Positions 16,649 to 25,094 of a stretch of DNA of 64,000 nucleotides are shown in pieces. The notes below the pieces were generated by a model that was not told the DNA's origin, did not search any database, and worked only from the letters and a program-made list of their open reading frames with translations. Made by a program: the position numbers and the translations under genes. The stretch comes from Candidatus Bipolaricaulis sibiricus (GTDB taxonomy: Bacteria; Bipolaricaulota; Bipolaricaulia; Bipolaricaulales; Bipolaricaulaceae): assembly GCA_004102645.1 (NCBI GenBank), contig CP034928.1, positions 372,001-436,000 on the forward strand, given 5' to 3'. The first letter of the stretch is position 1. The number at the start of each line of letters is the position of its first letter.

Positions 16649-17381
16649 TCGTGTGGGGATGGTCTGGGGGCTTGCGCTGGCCGTGGGCCTCGGTTCGGCC
16701 GGGGCATGGGCAGCGCCCCGGAGCGCTCAGGAGGTCTTGGAGGCTGCCCGTGTCATGTGGCGCGGGGACACGTTCCACGCATCGGTAGCCCTCGAGGTGA
16801 CGCGCGGCGGCGAGACCACGGTCTACCGCCTGGAGCTGTGGGCCGAGGGAGAGGCCCGAGCCCTGGTCCGGGTCCTGGCCCCGGAGAACGACGCCGGCTC
16901 GGGGTACCTGTTGCTGGGGGACGATCTGTGGTACTACGCTCCGGCCCTTGGACGGCCGATCCCCCTCCCGGCGATTGCCCTCCAAGAGGGCCTCTTCGGC
17001 TCGGGGCTTGATCTGGATGATGTGCTGCGAGGGACAGGAGCCGAGGACTACGACGTCGCGCTCTCGCCCGACCAGCCAGAGGACGGGTACCGGCTCGTCC
17101 TCGTGCCCCACTCGGGGGCGGCGACGGTCTATGGTCGGCTGGAGCTCGCTCTCCGCTCTGATCTCGCCCTGCGGGAGATCTGGTACTTTGACCAGCGGGG
17201 CCGGGTCGTGAAGACAGCCCGCGTGAGCGACTTTCTGGAGCTCCCCGGTCGTGTCCTTCCCCGGACAATCACGATCGAGGAGGCGTCCGGCGACCGCACG
17301 GCGGTGGTCTACGAGCGGTTGGTGATCGACGTCCCCCTCGACCCGGCCCTGTTCACCGTGGAGACCCTGGTCGGGCGATGA
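16638..17381 (+). CDS. LolA-like outer-membrane lipoprotein-sorting protein
   Basis: A 247-residue exported protein. The GTG start at 16638 has GGAGGCGAT before it and overlaps the permease end. A signal peptide (MVWGLALAVGLGSAGAWAA) is followed by the fold of the LolA/DUF4292-like family: SAQEVLEAARVMWRGDTFHA, then beta strands including SGYLLLGDDLWYYAPALGR and LREIWYFDQRGRVVKTARV. Such proteins often sit between FtsX-type permeases. It probably carries or binds a lipidated cargo in the periplasm; classical LolA is about 180-200 residues, so this is longer. Confidence 0.75.
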   Translation: MRSSRVGMVWGLALAVGLGSAGAWAAPRSAQEVLEAARVMWRGDTFHASVALEVTRGGETTVYRLELWAEGEARALVRVLAPENDAGSGYLLLGDDLWYYAPALGRPIPLPAIALQEGLFGSGLDLDDVLRGTGAEDYDVALSPDQPEDGYRLVLVPHSGAATVYGRLELALRSDLALREIWYFDQRGRVVKTARVSDFLELPGRVLPRTITIEEASGDRTAVVYERLVIDVPLDPALFTVETLVGR

Positions 17382-18610
17382 CAGCTGCCCTGCGCCACCT
17401 CCGCCGCGGCCGGCGCCGCACGGTCCTTGCAGGGCTGGCTGTGTTCGTCCCGGTGTTCCTCCTCGTTGTGTTCCTCGGGATGATCGGTGGGATGGAGAAG
17501 GAGATGTTCGCAAGTCTCACCGGGTTCGACACGGGACATTTCCAGATCCGAAGGGCTGCCGATCGCCCGAGCGGCGGGGCCCTCCCCCTCGTCCGTGACC
17601 CGGCCCCACTCCTGGCCGTGGTCGAGGGAAGCACTGAGGTGGCGTGGTACACGGTGCGGCTGGACCTTCCTGCCCTCGCCGCCGCGGGTGATCGGTCGCT
17701 GGGGGTCGTTGTGCAAGGCGTGCGCCCCGCGGACGCTGCCGCCGAGAGCCCGTTTGCGCGGGCGGTGACCTCGGGACGCTACCTCGAACCTGGGGACGAG
17801 GGCGTGGTCGTGGGGCGACAGCTCCTCGATGCGTTGGGCCTGTCCTTGGGCGACGAACTCGTCCTTCTCGGTGCCCACCCGCAGGGGGCGGCCGGGGTGG
17901 CCGTCCCGCGCATCGTCGGGGTGTTCGACCTGCCCGACCCCGCGCTCGGCCGAGGCCTTGTCCATGTGGACCTCGGGGTCGCCCAGCGGTTGGTGCGGTC
18001 GCCGGCGGTCACGGCGGTCGTCGGATACGTGCGGGGAGTGGAGGGCCCGTGGGACGCCCCGCGGATCGAGGAGGCTGTAGGCCGCCTTCGGGCACAGCTG
18101 CCCGAAGGGTACGAGGTCTTGGACTGGGCGCAGCTCGGGCCGGAGAGCCTGGTGTTCATGCGGCTCATGCGGCCGATCGTCGTCGGGTTCATGGTCGCGT
18201 TCTTCTTCCTAGGAGGGTTGGTGGTGTTGAACACGCTGTACTTGTCAGTTCTGGAACGAACGCGGGAGCTGGGGATCATCCTGGCTCTCGGCGCCCCGCG
18301 GCGATACGTGATGCGTCAGGTCCTCCTCGAGTCGGGCTTGCTCGCCACGGGCGCTGCGATGGTTGGGGCGGCGCTCGGCCTGGGATTCGTTCTCGTGGTG
18401 GAGGCCGTAGGTGGCTTCCCCCTCCCGGGAGCGTACGAAGAGGTGACCGCCCTGTTTGGCATGCAGCCGCACCTGAGGATGCGGGTTACGGCAGCAGAGG
18501 TCGGGATGGCGGCCGTGGCGATGGTGGCCGTCGCCGTGGTGGCTGCTTGGTACCCGGCGCGGCGGGCGGCGGCGCTGGAACCCCTGGAGGCGATGCGCCA
18601 TGCGGACTGA
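17378..18610 (+). CDS. ABC exporter permease, FtsX/LolC-LolE/MacB class (second)
   Basis: A 410-residue paralogue of the permease at 15434, with the same layout. The N-terminal helix is VLAGLAVFVPVFLLVVFLGM. The tail contains SVLERTRELGIILALGAPRR and ends WYPARRAAALEPLEAMRHAD. The start overlaps the LolA-like gene (ATGA) and the end overlaps the ATPase gene by 11 bases. Two unequal permeases suggest a LolCE-like heterodimer. Confidence 0.85.
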   Translation: MTAALRHLRRGRRRTVLAGLAVFVPVFLLVVFLGMIGGMEKEMFASLTGFDTGHFQIRRAADRPSGGALPLVRDPAPLLAVVEGSTEVAWYTVRLDLPALAAAGDRSLGVVVQGVRPADAAAESPFARAVTSGRYLEPGDEGVVVGRQLLDALGLSLGDELVLLGAHPQGAAGVAVPRIVGVFDLPDPALGRGLVHVDLGVAQRLVRSPAVTAVVGYVRGVEGPWDAPRIEEAVGRLRAQLPEGYEVLDWAQLGPESLVFMRLMRPIVVGFMVAFFFLGGLVVLNTLYLSVLERTRELGIILALGAPRRYVMRQVLLESGLLATGAAMVGAALGLGFVLVVEAVGGFPLPGAYEEVTALFGMQPHLRMRVTAAEVGMAAVAMVAVAVVAAWYPARRAAALEPLEAMRHAD

Positions 18611-19295
18611 AGCCGTGGTGGAAGCACGAGGGGTCCACAAGGTGTATGTCGCGGGAACCGTGCGGACTCCAGCGTTGAACGGCGTGGACGTGACGCTGTC
18701 CCTCGGCGAGTTCGCGGCGATGGCCGGGCCGTCGGGGTCCGGGAAGTCGACCCTCCTCCACCTCCTCGGGGGCCTCGACAAGCCGACCGCGGGCGAGGTC
18801 CTCCTGTCCGGGACCCCGATCTCGACTCTGTCGCGGGCCCAGCTCGCTCAGCTTCGTCTCCGCCGTGTGGGGTTTGTGTTCCAGGCCTACAACCTGCTCC
18901 CAGTGCTCACGGTGCTGGAGAACACCGCGTTCGTCCTGGAACTGCAGGGCGTCCCGTATCGAGAGAGGCTCCGACGGGCCCGAGCGATCCTCGCTGAGTT
19001 GGGGGTGGAGAAGTACGCTCACCAGTTCCCGAACCGACTCTCCGGCGGCGAGCAGCAGCGGGTGGCCGTGGCTCGGGCCGTGGTCTCGGAGCCAGCGATC
19101 GTCCTCGCCGATGAACCGACGGCGAACCTCGACACGAAGACCAGCCTCGACCTCATCGACCTCATGCGGCGGATGAACGCGGAGCACAAGACCACGTTCC
19201 TGTTCGCCACCCACGACACGCGCCTTCTGGACCGGGTCGACCGGGTGATCGGCCTCGAGGACGGCCGCGTTGTCCGCGACGAGCGGGTACGATAG
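18600..19295 (+). CDS. ABC exporter ATPase, LolD/MacB type
   Basis: A 231-residue ATPase with Walker A (GPSGSGKSTLLHLLGGLD), Q loop (FVFQAYNLLPVLTVLEN), signature (LSGGEQQRVAVARA), Walker B (IVLADEPTANLD) and switch histidine (FATHD). The sequence QAYNLLPVLTVLENT and the length are typical of LolD/MacB-family energisers of FtsX-type permeases. It is the last gene of the tetR operon. A small GC hairpin (GGCCCG-GAG-CGGGCC) near 19310-19325 may weakly end the transcript. Confidence 0.9.
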   Translation: MRTEAVVEARGVHKVYVAGTVRTPALNGVDVTLSLGEFAAMAGPSGSGKSTLLHLLGGLDKPTAGEVLLSGTPISTLSRAQLAQLRLRRVGFVFQAYNLLPVLTVLENTAFVLELQGVPYRERLRRARAILAELGVEKYAHQFPNRLSGGEQQRVAVARAVVSEPAIVLADEPTANLDTKTSLDLIDLMRRMNAEHKTTFLFATHDTRLLDRVDRVIGLEDGRVVRDERVR

Positions 19296-19347
19296 GGGGT
19301 ATCGTTCTTGGCCCGGAGCGGGCCTTCGCATCCGGTCGAGGAGAGAC

Positions 19348-20115
19348 ATGAGAAGATGGGCTTTGTTCGTGTTGCTGACAGTGATTGGGCTTGTGCCCTC
19401 TGCATCCGAGATCGGTCAGGACCCCCCATTCGATCTCACGGGTACGTGGGCCGTGATGCAGGTGACCTCGGACATCGTTGTCTACCCGTTCGTGGGCGAG
19501 AAGACGCGCACCACGACCCTCATCCTTCGCGTCGAGATGAGGCAGCAGGGAACGGAAGTCCAGGTCTACGAGTCCCACTGCCTGGTGGACACCGACACCG
19601 GAACAACCATGGTCACAATGGAGATCCCCGAGGCGTTCCTGCGTTCTCTGGGCGTTGTCCACCGGACGGCGACCCTCACGCCGACCGCGGACGGGTGGCG
19701 GTTCGTTGAACCCTGGCCGACCGAGGTCCACGGGGCGCGTCTCGCCGATCCAGTGAACGACCTCCTCCCCACCGCGGCCGATGATCCCCGTGTGTTCGAT
19801 CAGGATGGGGACGGCAAGCCAGGGATCACAGTGCGAGTGACCGTCCTGGGTCTCATCTCGGGAGAGGTGTACGCAGTGCAACGCCTGTCGAAGCTCCTCG
19901 AGGGGCAGGTGGTGAGCTCTGATCTCATCCGTGGCCTGATCACGTGGTCCAACGAGCAGGTCACGATCGGGGCGAGCAACCCCTTCCTCAACACGAGCGG
20001 CGACGCCAAGATCGACCCGGTGCGCGAACGGAGCTACTTCGTGGCGATTCGGGTTCCGGCGGGCACGACCTGCGATGACCTGAAGGAGAACTGGCGCGCC
20101 CTGTTCGGACGATAG
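19348..20115 (+). CDS. Secreted protein of unknown function
   Basis: A 255-residue protein that I cannot assign. The ATG at 19348 has GAGGAG eight bases upstream. A clear signal peptide (MRRWALFVLLTVIGLVPSAS) leads into a beta-rich mature chain. A calcium-like loop, DQDGDGKPGITVRV, lies near residue 155. The ending (IRVPAGTTCDDLKENWRALFGR) contains one cysteine, with another near residue 74 (ESHCLVD), which could form a disulfide. It lies 52 bases after the exporter ATPase, so it may be cargo of that system or an independent gene. Confidence 0.65.
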   Translation: MRRWALFVLLTVIGLVPSASEIGQDPPFDLTGTWAVMQVTSDIVVYPFVGEKTRTTTLILRVEMRQQGTEVQVYESHCLVDTDTGTTMVTMEIPEAFLRSLGVVHRTATLTPTADGWRFVEPWPTEVHGARLADPVNDLLPTAADDPRVFDQDGDGKPGITVRVTVLGLISGEVYAVQRLSKLLEGQVVSSDLIRGLITWSNEQVTIGASNPFLNTSGDAKIDPVRERSYFVAIRVPAGTTCDDLKENWRALFGR

Positions 20116-20141
20116 CCGCCTGCGTGAGGGATGGATCGTAG

Positions 20142-20162
20142 CGTCGGGGTTCATCCCCGACG
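20142..20162. terminator. Bidirectional hairpin between convergent genes
   Basis: An 8-bp stem CGTCGGGG / CCCCGACG with a five-base loop lies between the convergent secreted-protein and glycosyltransferase genes. Outer repeats (GTAGCG near 20138 and CGCTAC near 20208) could lengthen the structure. There is no long T run on either side. Confidence 0.5.
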
Positions 20163-20208
20163 GCTGTGGGCGCTTCAGGGAAGCTCCTCTGACTGATGGG
20201 CTGCAACG

Positions 20209-21354
20209 CTACGCGACCCCGTCTCCCTGAACGTGAATTCCCCGCCCCTTCCAGGTGCCCCTCTGCCGGAGGTGCCAGAGGAGCGACCGGAACGCGATCC
20301 CCGTTACGAGGAGGACCGTCACCGGATAGAGGGGGACCTGAACGAGGGGTAGTCGAAACCGCACTGCGGCAAGCGCCCACGTGAGGAGCGACAACCCGAC
20401 TGTCACCGCCGCTGGCGCCAGAATCTCCTCGGGCAGGGCGTTGTTCGCCAGGCGCAGACCAAGGACGACGAGCGGTTGCCACGCCAGCCACAGGAGCCAC
20501 GTCCACACGAACAGGAACAGGGGGATGTTGTAGTGGAACACGGGAAACAGGTTCTTCGCTAGTCCTCGCGCCGTCTCCCTCCACCCGTGGTACATCCGCG
20601 TCGTCACCCGCCGCGAGCCGTCGAGGAACGCCCAGCCGAGGCCCGCCCGGTGCACGTTGTGGGCCAAGGCGAGATCGTCCAACACCTCCGCCCTCACCGC
20701 CTTGTGTCCGCCCACCGCTGCATAGACGTCCCGGCGGAACAGCATGAACTGCCCGACCGCGGTCGGTGTCCGCCGCGGGAGGACAAACGGCACGAACGTG
20801 TGAAGGGTCCAGCTCAGGATCGGGATCACGAGAGTCTCGCCCCAGCTCCCGACCACCTGCCGGGGGAGGACGCTCAGTGCACCGGCGCCCTCGGCCTCCA
20901 ACGCGGCCACGGCGTCCTGCAGAGCGGATGGGTGGTGCACGGTGTCTGCATCCGTGAACAGGAGGAGTTTGCCTTGGGCCTCCCCGGCGAGCTGGTGACA
21001 GGCCCAGTGTTTGCCGAGCCAGCCTGGAGGCACGGGCGCGCCGCGGATCACCCTCAGACGGCCTTGGGACCGCGCCTCGATCGCCTGGAGAAGCCGACCC
21101 GTCCCATCGTGGGAGTCATCGTCGAGCACGATCACCTCGAACTGGGGGTAGTCCTGGCGCAGAAGCGACTCCACGCAGGTCACGATGTTCCGTTCCTCAT
21201 CGCGGGCGGGGACGAGGACCGAGACCGCGGGGGATTCGCGCAGAACAGGGTGCCTGCCGAGCCGCCGCATCGCCACCAAGTTCGTGAGGGCGATCGCGCT
21301 GATCACCCCCATGAACACGACCAAGCTCCACTCGTGGGAGACGAGGAAGCTCAC
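20209..21354 (-). CDS. Membrane glycosyltransferase family 2 (HpnB/CrtQ-like)
   Basis: A 381-residue GT-A glycosyltransferase anchored by an N-terminal helix (LVVFMGVISAIALTNLVAM) and three or more C-terminal helices. Visible GT2 elements are SVLVPARDEERNI, the acidic run VIVLDDDSHDGTGRLL, the DXD-like FTDADTVHHPSALQD and the late LDDLALAHNVHRAG. The combination resembles hopanoid- or carotenoid-associated glycosyltransferases, but the acceptor is unknown. The GTG start at 21354 overlaps the plsY stop (GTGA) and is preceded by AAAGAGGT. Coupling to plsY suggests a glycolipid product. Confidence 0.8.
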   Translation of the reverse strand: MSFLVSHEWSLVVFMGVISAIALTNLVAMRRLGRHPVLRESPAVSVLVPARDEERNIVTCVESLLRQDYPQFEVIVLDDDSHDGTGRLLQAIEARSQGRLRVIRGAPVPPGWLGKHWACHQLAGEAQGKLLLFTDADTVHHPSALQDAVAALEAEGAGALSVLPRQVVGSWGETLVIPILSWTLHTFVPFVLPRRTPTAVGQFMLFRRDVYAAVGGHKAVRAEVLDDLALAHNVHRAGLGWAFLDGSRRVTTRMYHGWRETARGLAKNLFPVFHYNIPLFLFVWTWLLWLAWQPLVVLGLRLANNALPEEILAPAAVTVGLSLLTWALAAVRFRLPLVQVPLYPVTVLLVTGIAFRSLLWHLRQRGTWKGRGIHVQGDGVA

Positions 21355-21941
21355 CGGGACCTCTTTCTGGGGCGCCACCGCGGGGGCGAGCGGAGGTCCC
21401 GGCGATGCGTCCACACGAGGAGAACGAAGTTCGCCCCCCAGGTGGCAAGAAGCCACGGTTCCGCTCCCCGGAGGCCAAGGAACAGGACCACGACGGGGAG
21501 GGCGAGGACGACCGTCCACGCGTCCGCGGCCTGGACCGTTCGGAGGAGGGCGAACGATAGACCGAGCACGGTCGGGACTTCCCAGTACGTGAGGGCAGAC
21601 CACACGCCGAAGGTCGACGCGACCCCCTTCCCGCCACGAAAGCGAAGCCACGGTGAGAACGCATGGCCGAGGACGGGGGCGATGGCCACGGGAAGAAGTG
21701 CCCATCCCCAGAGGTCTCCCAGCGTCCGGGCAAGCGCCACGGGCAGAGCGCCCTTGGTCACGTCGAGGATGAGAGAGAGAAGCCCAACCCACCACCCCCC
21801 GGCTCGCCAGGCGTTCGCCGCACCGGGGTTCCCGTCGCCGTGGCGGCGGATGTCATCCCTGGCTCCGATCTTCCCCAACCAGAAGGCGAACGGGAGCGAC
21901 CCCAGTGCGAAGCCGAGGACAGAGAACAAGAAGGGCGTCAC
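21351..21941 (-). CDS. plsY: Acyl-phosphate:glycerol-3-phosphate acyltransferase
   Basis: A 196-residue integral membrane enzyme that makes lysophosphatidate, the first step of phospholipid synthesis. The three PlsY motifs are visible: GSLPFAFWLGK near the N-terminus, GDGNPGAANAWRAGG near residue 36, and RFRGGKGVASTFG near residue 100. It starts with GTG, preceded by GGAG, and this start overlaps the stop of a short upstream reading frame. It is translationally coupled to the glycosyltransferase gene. Confidence 0.93.
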   Translation of the reverse strand: MTPFLFSVLGFALGSLPFAFWLGKIGARDDIRRHGDGNPGAANAWRAGGWWVGLLSLILDVTKGALPVALARTLGDLWGWALLPVAIAPVLGHAFSPWLRFRGGKGVASTFGVWSALTYWEVPTVLGLSFALLRTVQAADAWTVVLALPVVVLFLGLRGAEPWLLATWGANFVLLVWTHRRDLRSPPRWRPRKRSR

Positions 21942-21985
21942 GGGCTCTCCACGAGGGGTAAGGGCGACGACGGGTCAGGGGCCAT
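21938..21985 (-). CDS. Putative 15-residue leader peptide of plsY
   Basis: An ATG at 21985 lies exactly six bases after a TAGACT box, and the frame reads MAPDPSSPLPLVESP before a TGA at 21938-21940. That stop overlaps the plsY GTG start (21939-21941). The geometry suggests a leaderless mini-gene whose translation delivers ribosomes to the plsY start. No homology supports it; the case rests on position only. Confidence 0.35.
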   Translation of the reverse strand: MAPDPSSPLPLVESP

Positions 21986-21991
21986 CGCCGG

Positions 21992-22019
21992 AGTCTACGC
22001 GATGGTGCCCGGCGGACAA
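21992..22019 (-). promoter_or_regulatory. plsY operon promoter
   Basis: On the minus strand TTGTCC (22014-22019), 16 bases, then TAGACT (21992-21997). The predicted start point coincides with the ATG of the 15-codon leader frame at 21985. Confidence 0.45.
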
Positions 22020-22023
22020 ACCC

Positions 22024-22052
22024 TTGTCGGCTGCGGAGTGGGGGGCTATGCT
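22024..22052 (+). promoter_or_regulatory. tRNA-Gln promoter
   Basis: TTGTCG (22024-22029), 17 bases, then TATGCT (22047-22052), about 12 bases before the mature 5' end of the tRNA. Confidence 0.5.
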
Positions 22053-22063
22053 CATTGCGCAAC

Positions 22064-22135
<72 letters not shown>

Positions 22136-22373
22136 CAAATGCTGTTCCAGTCTGTCTCGCGACCACATCATCACACCGCGAGCGGCCGTATGTCTTGGCG
22201 TTCATCACCTCGGTGTGGCACAAGGTCTGGCAGGATCGTCTCGTCCTCCGACCATCTTGATGCCAACCTGTCCATGCTGCGCGTGCGCACGGAGGGCGCT
22301 TCCCAGGCCGACACGGCTCTCCCACTCGGGCCTTGGAACAGGCGGAGGATCGAGGTTCGGCAGAGCGCGTGTT
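22136..22373. other. Non-coding gap after tRNA-Gln
   Basis: No supported gene. Short open frames on both strands have no ribosome site and no recognisable product. I looked for a second copy of the tRNA 3' end that would mark an integrated element and did not find one in the following 9 kb. Confidence 0.5.
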
Positions 22374-24727
22374 TCAGTCTGTCGGCGATCCGAGCCACTT
22401 CTTGACCACGGCCTCAGCGGGCTTGTTCCGAATGCTCCCCTCGAGATCCATTCGCGACAGAGCGGGAACGCCCAAATCAGGTCCAAAAGGGTCGTCCCAA
22501 TGGTACTTGTAGGAGATGAGGCCATCGATTGCGGTAGTTCGCCTCACCGCTTGGAAGAGAGCCTCGTAGATGCGTGCTTGTTCGAAGAAGTCGGGGCCTG
22601 TTGGCCCGACCTTTCCGATCGCGGCGTCAAACCACCCGTGAGTAAGATAACCGTCATAGCTCTGGACCGATACCTCAAGGAGCATGGGTCTCTGTAGGAC
22701 AGCCTTGAGACGAGCCAAGTCCGAGAGCCACGTCTCGAAGTAGTGGTAGATCTTGTCCACGGAGTCGTCGTCACTCCGGATCTGTGGGTTCCACTGGCTG
22801 TACAGAAATGATCCTACCCCGGAGTAACTGTGCACAGGAACACGGCCAGTCAAGATGTTCTCTATGTCCTCCCACGACACTATGTTGTACTCGATCATCC
22901 CCGAGAACACGTTGCTGACGCTCCGGATGATCTGCTCCCATCGACCTCCCCAAAGCCCCTCATGCCCACGGTATGACACGGTCCCGTCCTGCCATCCGAG
23001 TACGAAGGAGTCAACGCCACACCGTTCTGCCATCGCCGCCTCGCCGATGATGATCTCCTCATACTGATCAAGCAGTGACTCAATCCATGTACTGGGTTTG
23101 TCCTCTCTCCACAGGTAGTCCCTACTGACTCCATGCTCGTAGGCGTTGTACATGAGATGAAACCTGAGGCCGTAGCGATGAGCAGTCTCTACAAGCCTCC
23201 GAAGGTCATCTTCCCTGATCGCGCAGGCGCCGGGGCTGTGCTCTTCCTGTGTCAGGCACAGCAGAGGCATCGGTTCGAGCCTGAGGTAGGATAGGAAGCT
23301 CGTTACGTATACGTCGGTGAAGCCGGCGCGCGCCAGTCTCGCACAGGTGGAGTCGAAATAATCTCTAAGATGCACGGTGCGCCACTCGTCATGGGCCCCA
23401 TACAGGTAGATGCCCCAGATATCCGTGACCGCAGCGGCTCGGATGAAGTCGCTGGGCATGGGCGCACATGACTCGACTCCATGAAGATACGGAAGCCCGA
23501 TTGAGATGGCCTCATAGCCATTCCAGACAGGGTACTCGGGTACGTCCAGTACCACTCGCCCGTTGTGTCTGACCTGGACTCTCAGGCTGCGGGGCAGTCC
23601 CTGGATAGGTGCTACGCCCACGAGGTTGACCTCGTCTACCCTGGACATCCTCACAATTGTCTGCTCGTCTATGACAACCTCAAACACGTCTGACGCAGGA
23701 GTCAGATACGGAACACCCAGGTACACGGGGGTCTCGTAAACCAGTATGCCGGTACGGCTCCGTGCTGTTCGGGCCAGCCCATAGACGGTCTTCACTACCT
23801 CAGCTGTCGTCTCAGGGTGCGGAAAGCTGGGTGCTTTCGCGCTGGTCCGCGGCGGACAGCCTGCGCGAAGCAAACGCGTGGACAGCAGATGGCCTTCACA
23901 GGTCTTCAACCCAGGAAACGCAAACCACTCGTGAGGGGGCTCTGCGTAGTACAGGAGATGAAGCTGAACATGCCACGTCTTCAGCTCCAATGGAGAGAGA
24001 GCGCGCGGGAGGTCTGCTGGGCGGAGGATGACAGTGATGGCCGAAGTCCCAATGGCCAAGCAGCTTGGGGGAGCAGTCCCTAGGTCAGACCACTTGGAGC
24101 CATCGCTGTACCCAAGACCTACGGCGCGATCCTTCGGGTAGACGTTGATGTGGAACCCTTCAGCCCCCCGCGAGAAGCGGATGTTGTAGCTGTATTCGGT
24201 TGCGGTACCGCTCCCTATGACGAGCTGGATAGCAAGTATGTGTTCGTCAATGTGAACCTTGAGGCCCCGAACATCATGACCGTCCCTGCCCCAGAACCGC
24301 GCGGCACCCAAGGGCTGAGGTCCGTTGCTCCAGAAGCTGACTTCTTCGTACGACCTGTACTCAAGGAACCAGGGAATGGAGTCCCACAGAACGCCAGATC
24401 CATCTGATCCCGCCGGCGTTGGCGAGGCGGATGCCAGCCATTGCACTGCTACGACCCGAGCTTCAGGTGGCCTCCAGGCAAAGCTGAACCAGCCCCCGGC
24501 AGTACCTCGCCACCGCTGAGGACGATCACCTTGGCTGGGCCTTGGGGATCGCGCTGGGGGAAGCTCGGGTACATCGAGGTGAGCTCGGCGGGCTCGGAGA
24601 ACTCGATCCGGATCGCTCGGGCCACTGCCCCAGAGGTGTTCTGGTACATTGCTCCCGCCAGACACGTCACGGCTACCCCGAACACCGCAACCAGACCCAC
24701 CAGCGTCACCCTGCACCCTCGGCTCAT
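22374..24727 (-). pseudogene. Exported glycosidase-like protein (GH113-like barrel), interrupted by a frameshift
   Basis: The gene begins at ATG 24727 with a strong AAGGAGGA site and a signal peptide (RVTLVGLVAVFGVAVTCLAG). The first frame continues with IRIEFSEPAELTSMYPSFP and VIVLSGGEV, then the reading passes to another frame at a run of five C (24493-24497 on the plus strand) and continues with GWFSFAWRPPEARVVAV to the end. The C-terminal half reads like a glycoside hydrolase TIM barrel: FVLGWQDGT, then WEQIIRSVSNVFSGMIEYNI, RPMLLEVSVQSYDG, QARIYEALFQAV and the terminal IRNKPAEAVVKKWL, as in GH113 mannanases. The usual acid/base position (NE) appears as WQ. A sequencing slip in the C run, a decaying gene or true frameshifting are all possible. 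GC is visibly lower than in neighbours. Confidence 0.55.
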
Positions 24728-25094
24728 GGCTCCTCCTTGGCAGGCACTGTAGCCTGCGGAGTCGCCGCCGGGCAACTCCGAGCGACCTGGGAGGGCGACT
24801 TGAAATGGCTACCTGTCGGCATGACAGGCTCTGAGAACCCTCGAACGCACTCATGCTCCGCCGCACTCCTCACTTCGTCTGGCAGTATCGGGCCATGCGG
24901 AGTCTCAGAGTAGTTCTCTAGGGGTAGCACACCCTGGGACGACCTTCATCACAGGGGGAGGAATCCCAGAGAACTCAGACGCCCCACGAGATGCCCGGCA
25001 CCGGTCAACCTCTTTCCTTCTGACCCTTTATGTGGCCGAGCTCAGCCGAGGGACTCTCTGGGCAATCCGCCCTTGCTCAGTTCTTGGGTTCTGA
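24728..25094. other. 367-bp intergenic region
   Basis: It holds the promoter of the glycosidase-like gene at its left end. The rest lies after the iron-type ATPase gene. I see no gene and no strong terminator hairpin in it. Confidence 0.5.
24746..24775 (-). promoter_or_regulatory. Promoter of the glycosidase-like gene
   Basis: On the minus strand TTGCCC (24770-24775), 18 bases, then TACAGT (24746-24751), followed by GCCTGCC and the AAGGAGGA ribosome site. Confidence 0.45.

Noticed and set aside
21355-21795. N-terminal extension of the glycosyltransferase frame to 21795
   Set aside because: The extra part overlaps plsY, is low complexity, and a GTG with a ribosome site at 21354 gives the family-like start.
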